From Strigamia acuminata (taxonomy: Eukaryota > Arthropoda > Chilopoda > Geophilomorpha > Linotaeniidae), in contig OX442314.1 in the NCBI GenBank assembly GCA_949358305.1, forward strand, positions 22,067,060 to 22,131,059: 64,000 bases of DNA, given 5' to 3'. Below the pieces are notes generated by a model. That model made no database searches, was not told the origin of the DNA, and saw only the letters and a program-made list of their open reading frames with translations. Both the position numbers and the translations under genes were made by a program. Positions 32,801 to 46,305 of the stretch are shown piece after piece. The first letter of the stretch is position 1; each line of letters begins with the position of its first letter.

Positions 32801-35800
32801 AAGGCGAAGGACTCGGCAGTCCCGCCCGCTTTTCCAGCGGGGGTGGCCGCAGCTTGAAAGAAAAGTCCATCCTTCCTTCCCCTTCTTAAACCGTGTCCAT
32901 AAAATGGAATGAGATCTCTCGGATTCTTGTTGCAAGTCTTGTCTGATCTCCAACTACACTCTTTGTTATTGTCACTGACCTTTTATGACCTTGTCATGTG
33001 ATCTGGAGAGGATAAATTTTTTTTTCCTCGTGTATTTTATGGTTTACTCCTTGGCTCTCTCAAGTGCTACAATTTTTATACTTGATATTTTGTACAGTCA
33101 ACTGGAAAATCACTTGACAAAGCAACCACAACGACCCCCGATGTTTTCAGGGAAGACGATCGTAAATAAATAAATAAAAATGGACGCCATCTTTGCAAAA
33201 CGGGTAAATATAAAATGTGAAATAAATGTGGAACATTGAGTTCAGTCGTGTTGTTCTGCTTCAAACTCGTGGTCAATTTTTTCTCTCGCGATTTTTGTAA
33301 TTGAAGTGATGGCCGTTCCGGTTCGTGAAATTTTCCATTTCGAGCCCTGGTTCACGCAACTCCCGCTTAACGCTGATAGCGTGAAGCGAGCATGGGTAAT
33401 CGGCGCACAAAACTTCGATTTTATAATAGAAACCACTCAAGCATGACTAAAGCAACGGTCGAAAGGGTTTCAGGATTTTTAATCAAAAAACACGTATTGT
33501 ATTTGTTATTTAAAAAATTCCAATATAAAAAAAAACACGTAGGCGCCACATAGGCTCGTTAATGTACAAGTAAAGCCGCAAAGATGAAGTTATTTCGCGC
33601 ATTTAATGACCTTCAAAATGAGTGTTTCAGTAGGTTTTGAATGCATGTCTTGTTTCCCCGAGTACAAGCACTTCTCGCTGCGTCCCTTTGTGCCTCGCAC
33701 ACATTGTACTTGACTAAGAAACGTGCTAGGCGGAGAACTGGAGAAGAGTATTTCTGGAACCAAAGGCTTGAACCCCCGTTATGAATGGAAGTAGTAGACG
33801 TGTGTGAAGTCTCACGGCGAGAGAGGAAGCAGGGTCTGGTCATTCAGGACAAGCCGGTCGAGGCTCTGCACCCCACATCCTCTGTCTACCTAGTAAGAAG
33901 TCGTAGTAAGATTTCTTCCCACACTCTCCCCGAACCACTCCCTTCACAACCATTCGTTTCTATGCGTAGTAAATGTGTGGTGTTTGTGTATGTTTCTTTT
34001 ACTATGCACGGACACATCGGCTCGTCTGGATAAGAGATTCGCTGGCAGTGGGCCAACCGGGAAATGAGTGGGTCTCAAGAGGGATAGAAAAAGAAGAAGC
34101 AAAAGTCGCATATAAAGTGACCTAGTTTGATTACACTTTCATCTGTTAGTCGGTTGTAAAAATTAAAATAAAAAATTTTTTTTGGAATGACGTGGGCGTT
34201 TGAGAGTCTATTTATAACGAGTTAAGTTTCCCTTTTCCTATGTAATACATGTGGGAAATGAGAAGAAGGAGGGAAAAAAAATTGCAGGCAGCAGCTGTCT
34301 TTGGTTGCTAAGCAACCAAAACCCCCTCTTGTCTACAAGACAACCACCACCCCCTCTTTGTGAATCTACCCCAACTCAACCTGCAAAAGGTGATTACTTT
34401 ACAGAACAGGTTTGGCACCTGTACATTGGCTAAAGGAACATGTGTGCAGCAATTGAAAACACACACGTGTGCAAACATTAAATTTTGCTCGTTTTTTAAA
34501 AAAAATAAAAATAAAAAATGAATATTTTTAAACTTTGAATAACTTACTGTGATTTTTTTTTTTTATTTTTTTTTTTTATTTTGCCCCTTTCCCTTTCTTT
34601 ACCCCCCAACCGGAAACCCACGCTTTGAATCCTAGGTTGAGTGAGAGAGGAAAGGAAATCGTATTAAGCGGAAACTACATTGGCTCCAGTTGGGTGACCA
34701 TGTGCAAATCAACAAACTTCTTTTTCTTTCATTAGTGCTCTACTAGTAAATCCTTCAATCTGGTCCTTCCTCTCAACAACTCACTCTTATCTTTGTTGAA
34801 TCCCTTTCCTGTATGTTTACAAACCGCAATTCATTAGTCTTCTGACAACTCCGCAAACTAATTACTAGAACCAAAGACTAAATTAAACACCACAAGTCCC
34901 GACCAAAGCCCTAACCTCGGCTAACCTACATTAACTTGCAATGATTTCGCACCATAAAGTGCAGAAAGAATAAAAACATCTATCTCAATGCGCACTTTCT
35001 TTTTGATAATTTACGCTCTTAAACTTACAAACAATTAACTAAAACCATCTTCAGTGGTCAAAACGATAATGATACTTACTACGACCCATCCATCTATGGA
35101 TTTTTGTTTTTTGTTTAATTTTTGCAGCTCTAATTTGAGAAATTCTCACATGTGGGTGAAAGAAAGGTGAGAAAGGACGTCCTCTATATCTTTTGTGTCA
35201 CAGTGGTTGATTTTCGAGTGTGCACTATTGTCGTGTCGAGAACAGGAACTCTGCTCTCTGGTCCATGGCATATTAAAAGGAACAGTTGCATGCACTTAAA
35301 AAACCTTTTCTCAAGGGCTCTGGCCATCCAGATGAAGATAAGCGTGGAGTTTGGTGATTCACACGTGTATACGAAACTAGAGCCCCGAGTGAAGTGAGTC
35401 ACGCATCTGCCTCGCATATACCTTGCGGCACCTTGCTTCGGGGCACAGGTGTTGCGAAATAAGTTTGGGACGAAATGTTTTGCTTATGTGATGGCATTTC
35501 CCACCTGTTTTCCTGTAATCATTTGAACAATTGATCAATTAGGATGATCAATGACCAGCCTCTCTTTAGGTGAGGGAATGCAGCCACCACCTGTAGTGTG
35601 AGGGAAATGGGGGTTTGGATCAAGACAAGAGGGGTATGGTAAAGTGGATGAGGACAATAGACAGCACCAGGTGCTGCTTGTAATAATGCACTTGGGACTT
35701 GGGACCTAGAGCGAATTCCGATACAGGGAGCGAAGATGAGCAGCTTTGCGAAAGTGGGTCGCCTTTTTCTTTTAAACAGTTTGGAAAAACTTGGAAATTA

Positions 35801-36493
35801 TACACTTCGCAAAACTCTTAAACCCAACTTTTAAGGCGGTTTACTAGCTTTTCTCAAGATCATAGCTCGGCAATTACGTTTTTGAATGAAGAACGCTCGT
35901 GGAAATTTATATCTTGTGCCGATATTTCTGCTTGCATTCAAGAAAAAATTATTACCGCTAAGTGGGTGGTCACTAGTTGCTTTTGGGGCTAAATAACAAT
36001 AACTGTGACTGTATTTCACGGATTAAAAAATACAATTTGTACAAATAACACCGGTATAGATCTAAATAACGGTAGCTCTTGGTAATTATGGTAGACCGCT
36101 ATGCTTGTACGTTATTTTAGTCATTTTACAGTAGTAGGTGACATAGTAACCAACTACTGCAGGCCTAATTGCACCACATGGTGTACCCATCAATTACAGC
36201 TATTTGAGGCTTTAGACGTGTGCGGAAGAGCCAGACGTCTTAGCCGGATAAGGCACCAAGGTCCAGTGGACAAAAGAAGCCTTAGTGACTTTTTAAGGGG
36301 GTATAAAGCAGGAACTGCGCTCTCTATAACACTATAGGGAACTGTGGTGATGCACTCGTGTGGTGTGGCGGTTGGTTGCCCTTTAAGATGACGGCCTTAT
36401 GACGTCGAACATGAGTTGGCACTAACCCAGCTGTTTTATTACTATCAAGAAACTAGTTGTCGTTTTTTCTTCTTCTCTTTCTTTCTTCTTTCT
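29836..36493. other. Intergenic stretch without a recognised gene
   Basis: Many short open frames, none with family similarity. The block 32600-32960 is richer in G+C and contains GATTCGATTCCCACCCCC, which resembles a tRNA T-arm region, but no cloverleaf could be drawn, so it may be a decayed tRNA-related element. Pyrimidine- and purine-rich runs lie at 32391-32440 and 34550-34580. A TG/CA run lies at 31579-31594. Confidence 0.4.
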
Positions 36494-36499
36494 TTTATT
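36494..36499 (-). promoter_or_regulatory. Candidate polyadenylation signal of the CDK inhibitor gene
   Basis: AATAAA on the minus strand about 122 bases past the stop at 36621. A GTAAGC donor at 36598-36603, just after the stop, hints at an optional 3' UTR intron or another splice form. Confidence 0.45.
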
Positions 36500-36620
36500 G
36501 AAAGATCAATGTTTGTGTGGGAGATGATGGTTGTGTAATTATGATTATTGTGCGAGTGTTGTGGTTTATGACGTGGTTATTGGTGCACTTTGAAATGCTT
36601 ACCTGAAATGGTGGTTGGTG

Positions 36621-39600
36621 TTATGAAGCCTTGTTTTTCTTCGTCGATATTATATTATTCTCCGTCGACAGCCTCTTCCGTTGTCTCATGTAATCTGGTT
36701 GAGAAAGAGAAAAAAAAATTGGGAATTAGAGTTTTGTTGATGGTTTTGATTTGATTATAATAAAAGTGGAAATAATTTTTCTTTCTGTGCCAGTGAAATC
36801 ACCCCTCGATTGTGCTCGAGGCTTCGTGTTTGCAGTTCCACTGACCCTGTAGTAGAAACGACCTTGGTTTGGTCATTGCCTTGAACTTATTTTATTTTTT
36901 AAAAAGATTTAAAATACGACAATTGCGTAATTGTTGTTTAATCGCGTTCGGAGAAGGGGAAAAAAGGATAATGATATGATAACATTTTAATTTTCCTCTT
37001 TTGATAAACTTAAATAAATGGATATCCATGTTGTTTTTCTTGTTATTTTCTTGGGATCTTGTTGTATCGAAGTTTCACTTTCCAATGGCAAAAATTGAGG
37101 GGAAAATTTTTTTTTTCTAAGATAGTTTTACTCGCATCGTATCGTAAATTATATTTCCACACATATTCTATGTGTGGAAATATAATCCGAGTTGCGATAA
37201 ACGTCACTGATATGGAATAATAGTTTACTCTCGCTTTACGATAGAATTGCATAAAGTTCCATCACTTAAGCAATTACTTTTAAAATTTTGTTCTTTTGAA
37301 ATAAATTTTTCGGATTTATTTTAATTTTAATGTGTTAATTTATATAAAAAAAAATATAACAATGTGATCTGATTTTTCCCGCCAAAAAATTGATCTTTTA
37401 TCTTCATTTCTTAACCTATGGACTCTGAACTGATATTTATTTTAATGTCTCATCTCACTGCCCAACTAAAAGACAATAACAACATCCAATCATGTTAGAG
37501 ATTAACAACATTCTTTATATCATAAATATTCTCTATTTGCGGTTCTATAAACACCAAATAATTTTGTTCTTTTGCTTCAATATATTTTAAATTAAAAAAA
37601 AACTCTACAAATGACTCATTCCAAATACCAGAAATGATGACTTCACAAATTTGTGAGAAAACCCAACTTTTCCACCCGAGCAATCACGTGATCACAATTT
37701 TGGCGCCAAAATTCCTAGCACACTTTGACGTCACACACACACACACACACACACACAAAACCCCAAATTTTCCCATTTCCAACAAAACGAAACCAAACCA
37801 AAAACCTTTTGCCTCAAAACTCCCAAAAACACCAAAAATAACTCCCATTATTGATTTAACTTTTAACACATTAGTGCAAACCATGCCGTAATCATTTTCC
37901 AACTTCCTTCAACAAACACTAAAAAACACGAATAAAAACAACAAAAGATAAAAATAAAAATAAAAATAAAAATAAAAAAAATAAAAAAATAAAAAATAAA
38001 ATAAAAAAAACCTGCACCATTATCCTCGAAAAGACCAATTTAATTTTGTGCAACCTACCCTCAAAATAATCAATCAAAACCCCATTTTATTATTAACCAC
38101 TTGAAGCTGTAACCTTGGATCATGCTTCTTTCATCTTCCAATCTCAACCCGTTCAAATCTCCCCCTCCTTCTCTCTCTCTTTCTCCGGCCATGAACTCGC
38201 TTGACCCGTTGCCAAGAGTGAGGTAGTGGTGAGGAGCATTCCTATTTGCTGCTCCAGGGTCTCGCTGGGCTCGCAGCAGAGGGGGGAGGCAGGTGGAGTA
38301 GGGAAGGGAGCAAGAAAGAGAGAGAGAGAGAGAGAGAGAGATCCTTCCCGCGTGCGCTCATGCACACCCCACCACATCCATTACGCAAGTTGTTTTCATT
38401 GGTGCACCTCCGCCTCCCTTCCAAATGCAGTCGAGCTGCTGGCAGAGCAATGGCCTTCAGTTGTGCGGTCAACGTGCTTTTTGCAAACGATGCATCTCGG
38501 CTTTAATTTCCCCGGCATTTGCCGTCTGACGTCATCGCTGATCGCGCAACTGGACGCAAAGATTTACTTTCTATCGATGCACATTGTGCAGCGCTGCTAA
38601 TCGATGGTTTGCATTGATTTTTCTCTTTTTCTTTTAACCCCATCTTCCCGGATGAATCGCTTCCTGTGCAAGGATATGAAAATTCCGAGAGGGTGTGGGG
38701 GAACACCTTCGTCATATCCTGCGCACACCTTATAAAACACTGTCGTGAGTCATGTAAGGAATGAGGCGATTCCAATGAGCTGTTCCGGGGCCATTTCCAA
38801 GAAAAAGGCGCGTTTTAAAGCGCAGAGAATAAAATTAATCAAATCGAACGTTTTCCGTATCGATAACTCGACATTTAAGCCTAAACCCGATTGATTTTCA
38901 TCTTTTAGTTCGAATATTATCATTTTTTTGTGTGGCTCCACCTAGTATTTGTTTGAAAAAGGAAAATAAATATTTTTTTGAAATAAAAAAAATTTAAAAA
39001 AAAAAGCGAGATCATTGACATTTGCAATGATGCAAAAATTGAAACAAGTTTAAACACGGATGCAAAGTTTGAAGTTTGAGCTCAGATTTAGCATCAGTGG
39101 TGCGTGCACCAGAAATCCCAGGGGTTTTACCCTTAGGTCCACGCTGAGGTAAAACCGGTTCATTCGACGTAAATGGGAAGAGGGAGGGGTCACATGCTGC
39201 TAAACATTGACTGTACATGTTTGAGTGTTTATTGCAAAGAGGAAAAAAAAAGAAAAGAAATGAAATAAGCAAAAAGTAGAGTCACATATCAATTTTTTTT
39301 CTTTTCCCTTTCTTGTTTTAAACACTGCAATCACCGGGGGTGGATAAATAGAAATTAATCTGCATTTCGGTGCGGATTTTCATAGAATAAACGACCCGAG
39401 GTTGTCTGTGCTGGTGGTGGACAAGTTTTTGGTTGCATTGCTCGCAGCGACGGTTGCATGCGATTATTTTTAAATTGGTGCGGAGTTTTAACGGACGAGA
39501 AAGTGTAACGAGTGCCGTTACATTCTAAATATTTATTTTTAATCGTTTAATAGAAAGTGGTGCTGGATGCGCGTCTGTTTTGCACTTTCTTCCTTCCCTT

Positions 39601-41159
39601 GCATGCAGCGTCACCACTCACAAGTGCTCTGGTTTTTTTTTTTCTGCATTTTTTCTGCATTTTTTTTGCATTTTTTTTGCATTTTTTTTAATTTTAAACT
39701 GGAAATTGTTGAAGGTGAGCTTTACAACCAATTAGTTGGGTGGAGTTGTTGTCTGAGGCAGGTTGTTGAGCAATGATATCATTTAGTGTATGATCCCGTA
39801 AAAAAAAAAATGATTTATTTTTTTCAATTTGAAATTATTGTTAATTAATTGATTGACGTTTGGTTTTTTTTTTTTTTTTTTTTTTTTTTGGTTTTTTTTT
39901 TTTTTTTAGGTTTGTGCATAAATGCAAAACTGAGTCGATTGATTGATATATAATGTATAAACTGATGTTTAACCTCCGCTCTTTGCATTATGCAAAGCAA
40001 TATGTTGAATTATTTTGCAATCGTATGCATTAATCAATCTCACGGGGTCGTGGAAATGCTTTTTGACTCGTTCAGTATTATTAGTCAGATGTTGGTGTGT
40101 ATGACCTTTTGTCGCCTGCGCCATTAAACCTAATTTATTTACCTAACCCAACCAATCGCGTTAAATTCGCTCCAACCAACGGACAAAATCACCCGAAAAT
40201 CGTCACAAAAAACATAATTATTTCCACGTAACGGTAAAAATTCGTCTTTATCATCCATTACACCCCTGTAACCCAAACTGGAACTTTAAAAACCATGTTT
40301 AGGCATATAATAAAAAGCTTATCCAACCAACTACCGAGAATTAAATGGGTTGTAAAAAAAAATCAAATCGATTAACAGATTTCATCATCATCAAAAAAAA
40401 AAAAAAAGAAAAAGAAACTCCCACTGCATATATTCCACTAAAAAGAATCGAAAAGCAATTACCCAATCAAGACATAAAAAAAAAACACAATACATTAACA
40501 TATTCCACACTACGGAACATAAATTCAATTTTTACGACTACTTGATAGTCACATTTTCAGTAATTCAAGCTGCTGATGAAATTAGGGGGACTCGTTAAAA
40601 GGCCCTGGCAGAGCCACAGCCCAGTTGGCAGCGAGCATGCGCACTCCATTTTACTCGTATTGTTTACGTTTTGGGCTTTACTCGTGACCCCCGTACAGGA
40701 ACGAGGCGAGCAACGAACGCAATTAGACGAGAAAAGCACGAGAATTAATAAAAAAGTAGCGTTGCTATCGACAGAGAATGCTCGGGAGCGAAATCGTAAC
40801 TTACCGGTGATGGTGGTTTGCGTTTTACTCGCCGTCGACGATGCTGAGTTGGGCGAATTTGCAGGCGCGGGAGGAGTCGTTTGCGACGTCGTTTTATCAC
40901 GAGTGTCCGAAGCTGCAGCATTCACGGGCACCGGGGTCCACTCGTACCTTCCGGTCAAGGGTTTTTCCGACTTGAAGTTGAAGTTCCATCTTTTCGTGTC
41001 CTGTCTGCTGATGCGTGCCATTTCGCGGTGCAACAAACGACGTGTCTGCTCGTGGTCGACCGGACCGAAGAGGTTTCGACGCGCGGTGGTCGGTACGTTT
41101 TGCTGGGGTGTGCATGCGCGGCGTTCCTCCATGTGAAAACAAGCCACGGTCGTGCTCAT
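36621..41159 (-). CDS. Cip/Kip cyclin-dependent kinase inhibitor (p27Kip1 / Dacapo type)
   Basis: Two exons: 41159-40805 (ATG; donor GTAAGT, phase 1) and 36694-36621, giving 142 residues, short for the family. Cip/Kip proteins bind cyclin-CDK complexes in the nucleus and hold cells in G1. Exon 1 has the whole inhibitory domain: the cyclin-binding RRNLFGPVDHE (RxLF type), a helix (TRRLLHREMARIS), then the CDK-binding RWNFNF, KPLTGRYEW. A Thr/Ser/Pro linker follows. The junction of the exons gives QTTITDYM then RQRKRL: a PCNA-binding PIP box with the TD pair and a basic residue four places after it, the layout of a CRL4-Cdt2 degron as in p21 and Dacapo, overlapping a nuclear localisation signal. 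Exon 2 was chosen for its strong acceptor (CTTTCTCAACCAG), phase and this motif. The intron is 4.1 kb. Confidence 0.88.
37148..37186. repeat. Perfect 17-bp hairpin inside the CDK inhibitor intron
   Basis: 37148-37164 is the exact reverse complement of 37170-37186, with a 5-base loop. A bulged extension (TATCGTAA facing TTGCGATA) lengthens the stem. It could be a small foldback element or a structured RNA. The short loop and perfect pairing are not typical of a microRNA precursor. Confidence 0.8.
37735..37757. repeat. CA microsatellite
   Basis: About 11 CA units in the CDK inhibitor intron. Confidence 0.9.
38311..38341. repeat. GA microsatellite
   Basis: About 15 GA units with purine-rich flanks. 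It produces spurious Arg/Glu and Leu/Ser open frames on the two strands. Confidence 0.9.
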
Positions 41160-41420
41160 GGTGCCGAAGGTGCCCCACCGATGTCCACAAAGCAAGTGAA
41201 GAACGTTCGGAGCCCTTGACGCTTGGCTATTTTTGCCTGGCCAATGAGGGCGCAGCATCCCCGGGAGTGTGGTGACGCGAGCGATCACGAGAGTCGATAG
41301 TTGCGCCCATTGGTTGTTTTCAGGGGGCGAGGGAGACCGGCGCCCGAGGGCATGAATCATTTGAATCGTTGGCGTCTGTTGACGGTTGGAAGTCCGTTAA
41401 ACCCATCCCTTTCCCCCTCG
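41160..41420 (-). promoter_or_regulatory. Probable 5' UTR and promoter region of the CDK inhibitor
   Basis: This block directly upstream of the start codon is rich in G+C and CpG compared with its surroundings. No TATA box is evident. The call rests on position and base composition only. An open frame runs upstream from the ATG on the minus strand, but Met at 41159 is the first that leads directly into conserved sequence. Confidence 0.35.
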
Positions 41421-43755
41421 CTTTTACCTCGACGCCCCCAACTTCATCTTCTATCAATTTGGTTTTTTTTTTCCTCGGAAAATGTTCGGTTGGTTTTGGG
41501 TTGTTTGTTGGCGGGAGTTTTTTTTTTTTTTATATTTTTGTTTTTAATTTTTTAATTTTTGAAATTTTTAATTTTTGTTTTGGGAAATTGTTTTTTTGAA
41601 TTAAATTTTAGTGGAAATGAGAGGGTGGGGGTTTTTTAAGCTGAGGAAATGGTAGATCTTTGGAGTTGATTATCCCTTCTTGGAATTGGTAATGAAGAAG
41701 ACCTAAATTTGACATGTCAAGTGCGCATGTTCATAGCGATTTTTGGGTTTGAAGAAATGATGTTGCGAGGTTTAAATTTTTTTTATTTTATTTCTGGGAT
41801 TTGTACGATGCGGTAAGATGAGTTTTTATCTTCTAATTTTTTAATTTTTATATTATTTTTTTAAAATTTAGTGATTTTTGTTATTATTATTTTCTTATTT
41901 AATAATTTATTTTAGTTTTTGGATTTTTTTTTAATTTTTTTTTTTTGATTTTATTTTATTTTTTTTTCCAAAATTTTTCAAATGCGGGATAAGGAAAAAG
42001 TCGGTTGGGTCTGCGTTTAAATATTTTGATTGTGATTGATGAGGTTGGATGGATTTGAAATGCAACAGCGAACTAAATTGAAATACTGTCGATTATGTTT
42101 TATCTATTTCTATAAAATATAAATTTAGAATGTGCAATCTTAGATAAATTGAATCGCATGTTGGGACTGAGATTTGCTTTTGTTGTTTTGATGATGTCAC
42201 GATGCGTGTGTCTCACCTACCTATTTCCTAGAGTGACGTCAATGCAAACAGACAAGCACAAACTTGTTACGCTTTGCTGGAAAACTTAACAACACCTAAA
42301 AAACACAAACAAAAATATGCTCATTTCAGAAAACATTAAAAATAAATTATTTTTTATTTATAATTTATTAAATACTATAAATACCAATTAAAAATAAATA
42401 TTAACGTGAAAATCATTTTTGACGGTTTTATTTTGTTTTTATTTTTAAAATTCGAGTGTATTTATACTTATTTATGATTTATGTCCGATGAAGTTTATTC
42501 AACGGTTTTTGTAAAGTGATCTTTGCCGAGTTTTGTTAGGAACGTGCTCGTGCGAACGTGTTGGTTATACTCGCTACACGTCACACGAGATAAAGGATTT
42601 GGTTTCAAGGTCGTTAACAAGGACAATGAGTTTTGATTGTGTTTGAAGTGTCAGGTGGAGAAATAGAAAGACAATTCCAATCTACCTGCAATCGCACCTG
42701 GTTTCTCAAGTGGAAAACTTCTGCAACAAGACACCCGATCTTTAATGCTTCTTAAAAACAAAAATAAAAATAAGAATAAAAATGTTGACTCTATTCATTA
42801 ACAGTTTTCAAATTAATTACTCGAATTTTCAACCGAAAAAAAAAAAAACTAATTTATTTTTCTGCCAACTGTTGCACAGTTTCCACACCAGACGTCATGT
42901 GTTATAAACCCCCACTCCCAGACTGTCTGGTGGATATAGCTATCCATCTGGAAATTTCAACACACTGAAGAATTCGTTCTCGAAATACAAATTCCATTTC
43001 CCGCTAATGGAAAATTTTATATCAAGAAATTTACGTGAATATTCAATATTCGAAAGAAAAATCGCTTTTTAACTCATAAAAATGCAACCACGACTCATTT
43101 TAACCTTGTCAGTTGCCATACATTTCCCAGAATTCCAAAAAATCATTAAAAATTCATTAGAAAGTGAAGCTTAAGGTTGTGCTTCGTCCTTGATGTTGTC
43201 GCGTGCCCGCCTCGTGGCTCAAACTCGCCCCCGCAAAGAAGGCATGTGCAGGCAAGCTGAAAACCAGACGCACACCCTGAGGGGGGTATGTGCTACTCGA
43301 GGATCCACCTCCCTCCTGATCTCTTCGAGGTCAGGGATTTTTATGCAAACTCATTTCTAACACTTGATTTATTAAAATAAATAACACTTCGTGTGGAATA
43401 ACAAATTTAAATCGATTTGTCAAGCAAATTAATGCTCGATCTGAAAGTAATTCCCAAACCAGAGCCAAAAATCGACATTTTTATATAATTTTATTCAACA
43501 TTTGTTATTCTACAAATGATAATTCGATAATTTGTTGACGTGAAATGCAGTGGAAACCCTTTTTAAGTTGTTTCCTTCTGCCATTCTAAAATTAGTTTTT
43601 GCCACCGAGCAGAGCTGAAAACATTTTTCATCATCTGCAACACATCTCAAATAACATCATAACACTTTATTTTTATCTCAACTCAATGGGGGTTTTCCTG
43701 AATTCCAAACATTTGTTTTTTTTTTACTTTTCTTTGTACGAAAATATCTTTACAG
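41421..43755. other. AT-rich intergenic stretch
   Basis: Long T and A runs near 41460-41990 and no recognisable exon. Nothing else was seen. Confidence 0.5.
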
Positions 43756-43787
43756 ATCAGATAGTTCAAGCAGAGATTTTTAGAAAA
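43756..43787 (+). CDS. Candidate 32-base micro-exon of the unknown plus-strand gene
   Basis: Flanked by CTTTACAG and GTAAGG. It reads QIVQAEIFRK after a split codon and ends in phase 0, which fits the phase-0 start of the exon at 46065. Very short, so it may be chance. Confidence 0.25.
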
Positions 43788-46064
43788 GTAAGGATAATAA
43801 TATTAGTTGTATATTTGTTTATACAATTTTTATTATATACATTTGCAATGAATTTATGTCCGCAAGATGGTTTGTAACTGGACACTCTTGAGTTGATGGT
43901 TGAAGTGTGTTTGCTCCCCATCCACTGCCCTCCGCAAAGAAGGGGAAGAAGTTTGTGGGGTATAATCATCAATCTATATAGATTTCAATTGAAATGTGTT
44001 CTTCCGGTTGATGGGGGTATATATCGCCCCCTTTTTCCTTTAAACGTATATCAATAGTTGATGCAAAAACAATTTTAATCCATTATGTAATCGTTGTAAT
44101 TCGAACCTCAACACACAACATCCGCGCGCTCTTTGTGTACATGAAATATTAACATATTGTTAAGAATTTGAGTCATTCCGTTAGAAAATACCAAACATGC
44201 GCTGAAATCCAATTCTTATCGTCAGTTTACGGTGTATATTCAAACGATACACTAAATTTAAAACAGGTTAGTGAACATTTCTAAAATCTCGATGAAATTG
44301 TTAAATTTTTATACTTATAATTATAATTAAAACATTGTCAAATGTCGATTCGCCACTATATGCACTTGTGAGTATTTAGCACAGCTGTGCACCCCTTAGT
44401 CCAGAGTCCACCAACAGTTGCTTCTCAACAGACCGCCCTTCTCTTTTTCGAGTCATAAACCTTTGTCCTTATACCTTCGCATCTGGTGAAGCCAGTGCAG
44501 GGCCAATAACTTTTCTTTTTACTTAACACTTCTCAAGAACTGTACTAGATGTTGTATGTACAGCATAGCACTAGATGGGACATTGCCATGGCTTTCTTTA
44601 TTATGCTAAATAATATTTAAACGAATGGGTATTTTTTTCCGTCCATTTTTTTGTCTAGTTCGAGTGGACCATTCATTTTTTATTTTTTAAGTGTGTTGGT
44701 TTTATGCTTCCTATATTTTGAATGACTACTCGTAGTGATGTAACCCTTTATTATAATTAGGTGTTTAATATATGCAGTGTTATTTGATTGTGGGATTCAG
44801 TGAATTCAAAAGGGTTTTCAAGATTCATAAGCTTTAGGGTTAACTTGTATATACATCGATTTATATTTTTTGTGTCTTGTGTCGGCTTTAATTTATCTTA
44901 CTCTTATGAGTTGTGACTTGACATCAAGCGTTAATTTATCTAATCTGAACCTCCTACGGTAATTTGTTCACCTGTGTGCATTCACATTAAGATCCAAAAG
45001 TTCAAGTAGTAAATTCCTACTAAATTTGATTACCGTGTGTTAACATTAAATCATAAACACCTGACTGGGGTTTGTCACAATTGTATTCTATTTATCATTT
45101 ACAGTGTATGTATAAGCTCATATTATTCTAAGAACTATAAATGTGCATTCACTTAGGATCCGTAAATTCCTTTTCACACTTTTGTTTACTTTAAATTTTC
45201 CTCGATTGTTTCACTGCAGGTGGTCTGTGAAACACGTAAATTAAATCAATATTGGTCAAGATTTTGAGGTTTATGAAAAAATTTCAATTTCAATTTTTTT
45301 AAATTGTTTTTTCGTGTAATTTTTATGGGAGTGAAGACATTTTAGACATTCTGGACATTCTGGACGTTCTAGAATGTCCATATTTCCTGATGATAAACAC
45401 CTGGATAATTACATGAAGATAGTTTGTTACCTGTTTGCATTCCATTATCAATTTTATCATTTGAATATTTTTTTTTATCCTTTCAACTTTGCGCTCATGT
45501 TATTCTATAAGATAGTTAGTATTTCATTTTAAAGAGGCTTTATTTTTTTTTTAATCCAGGAAGCCCTTCCCTAAAATGAAACATGGGGTTCATTGAGTAA
45601 GGTGTGCCTCATGGCGTCCACAGGAAAAGGAAATACTTGGACTAGTTCAGAAATTTATGCGCAAAAAACGAAATGGTTGAAATGCTACGTAAACGAAAGT
45701 GAAATTTAATTTTTCTTTCGTTCTTAATTCTTATCTGAATTCATCTAACAGAGAAAAAAATCAGATTTTGACACTATTTGATCGGTATTTTATTCACTAG
45801 GACGTAATTAAGAAAAATAATCGTCTTTGGAACAAAGAATTTTTTTTTTCCACTTGAACTTTGAATCAAATTTGAATAAACAAAAAATCGACCATTCACA
45901 GGATAGAATGAGTAGATAAAGAGTTAACATCTTTCCCTCATTGCTCAACGCCACCCATTTTGTAACCTTGCTTTCAACCTCCTTCACTTTCATTGGTCCG
46001 ACATTACATTCACTTATTATACTTCATTTTCTATACCGAAATATTGTTTTATCATTTCCCGCAG

Positions 46065-46305
46065 ATCTATTTATTCATCCTCATGCAACATTTCGGCGAC
46101 ACTCGTCCACTGAGCGTGAAAAAAGAGGAAAATCTCCGATTTTGTCTCGACGCGATTGAAAATGATGCAAAAATGGTCGAAGCCAGATACAGCTTTAACC
46201 CCTTAACGGAAGAGGGTTTGCCCCGAGTACCCTTTTCCAACGAAGAAATACCTGAGACATCGCGTAGAAACCAACACCCGAACTTAGATGTAGAACAAAT
46301 CACAG
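46065..46305 (+). CDS. Internal (or first coding) exon of an unrecognised plus-strand gene
   Basis: Strong acceptor (TTTCCCGCAG) and donor (GTAAAT). Open in phase 0 across 241 bases and ending in phase 1. The 80 residues look like a real protein: MQHFGDTRPLSVKKEEN, FCLDAIENDAKMVEARYSF, NPLTEEGLPRVPFSNEEIP, then a polar stretch to EQIT. Codon use and G+C are clearly above the surrounding intronic DNA. Met at 46083 could be the start, or the exon may continue from upstream, for example from the micro-exon at 43756. I do not recognise the family. It is acidic, probably helical, with no signal peptide or membrane segment. Confidence 0.65.

Larger units (their letters stand above)
36695..40804 (-). 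other. CDK inhibitor intron
   Basis: This 4.1-kb intron between the two CDK inhibitor exons contains a hairpin (37148-37186), a CA microsatellite (37735-37757), an AAATA-type run (37943-38010), a GA run (about 38311-38341) and long T runs (39869-39907). The overlapping open frames at 38153-38600 come from purine-rich simple sequence. No further exon was recognised. Confidence 0.6.

Noticed and set aside
38153-38600. Several overlapping open frames on both strands
   Set aside because: Caused by GA/CT simple repeats inside the CDK inhibitor intron.
40576-41275. Plus-strand open frames opposite the CDK inhibitor exon
   Set aside because: The minus strand carries the conserved Cip/Kip domain. 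The plus frames are its shadows in CpG-rich DNA.
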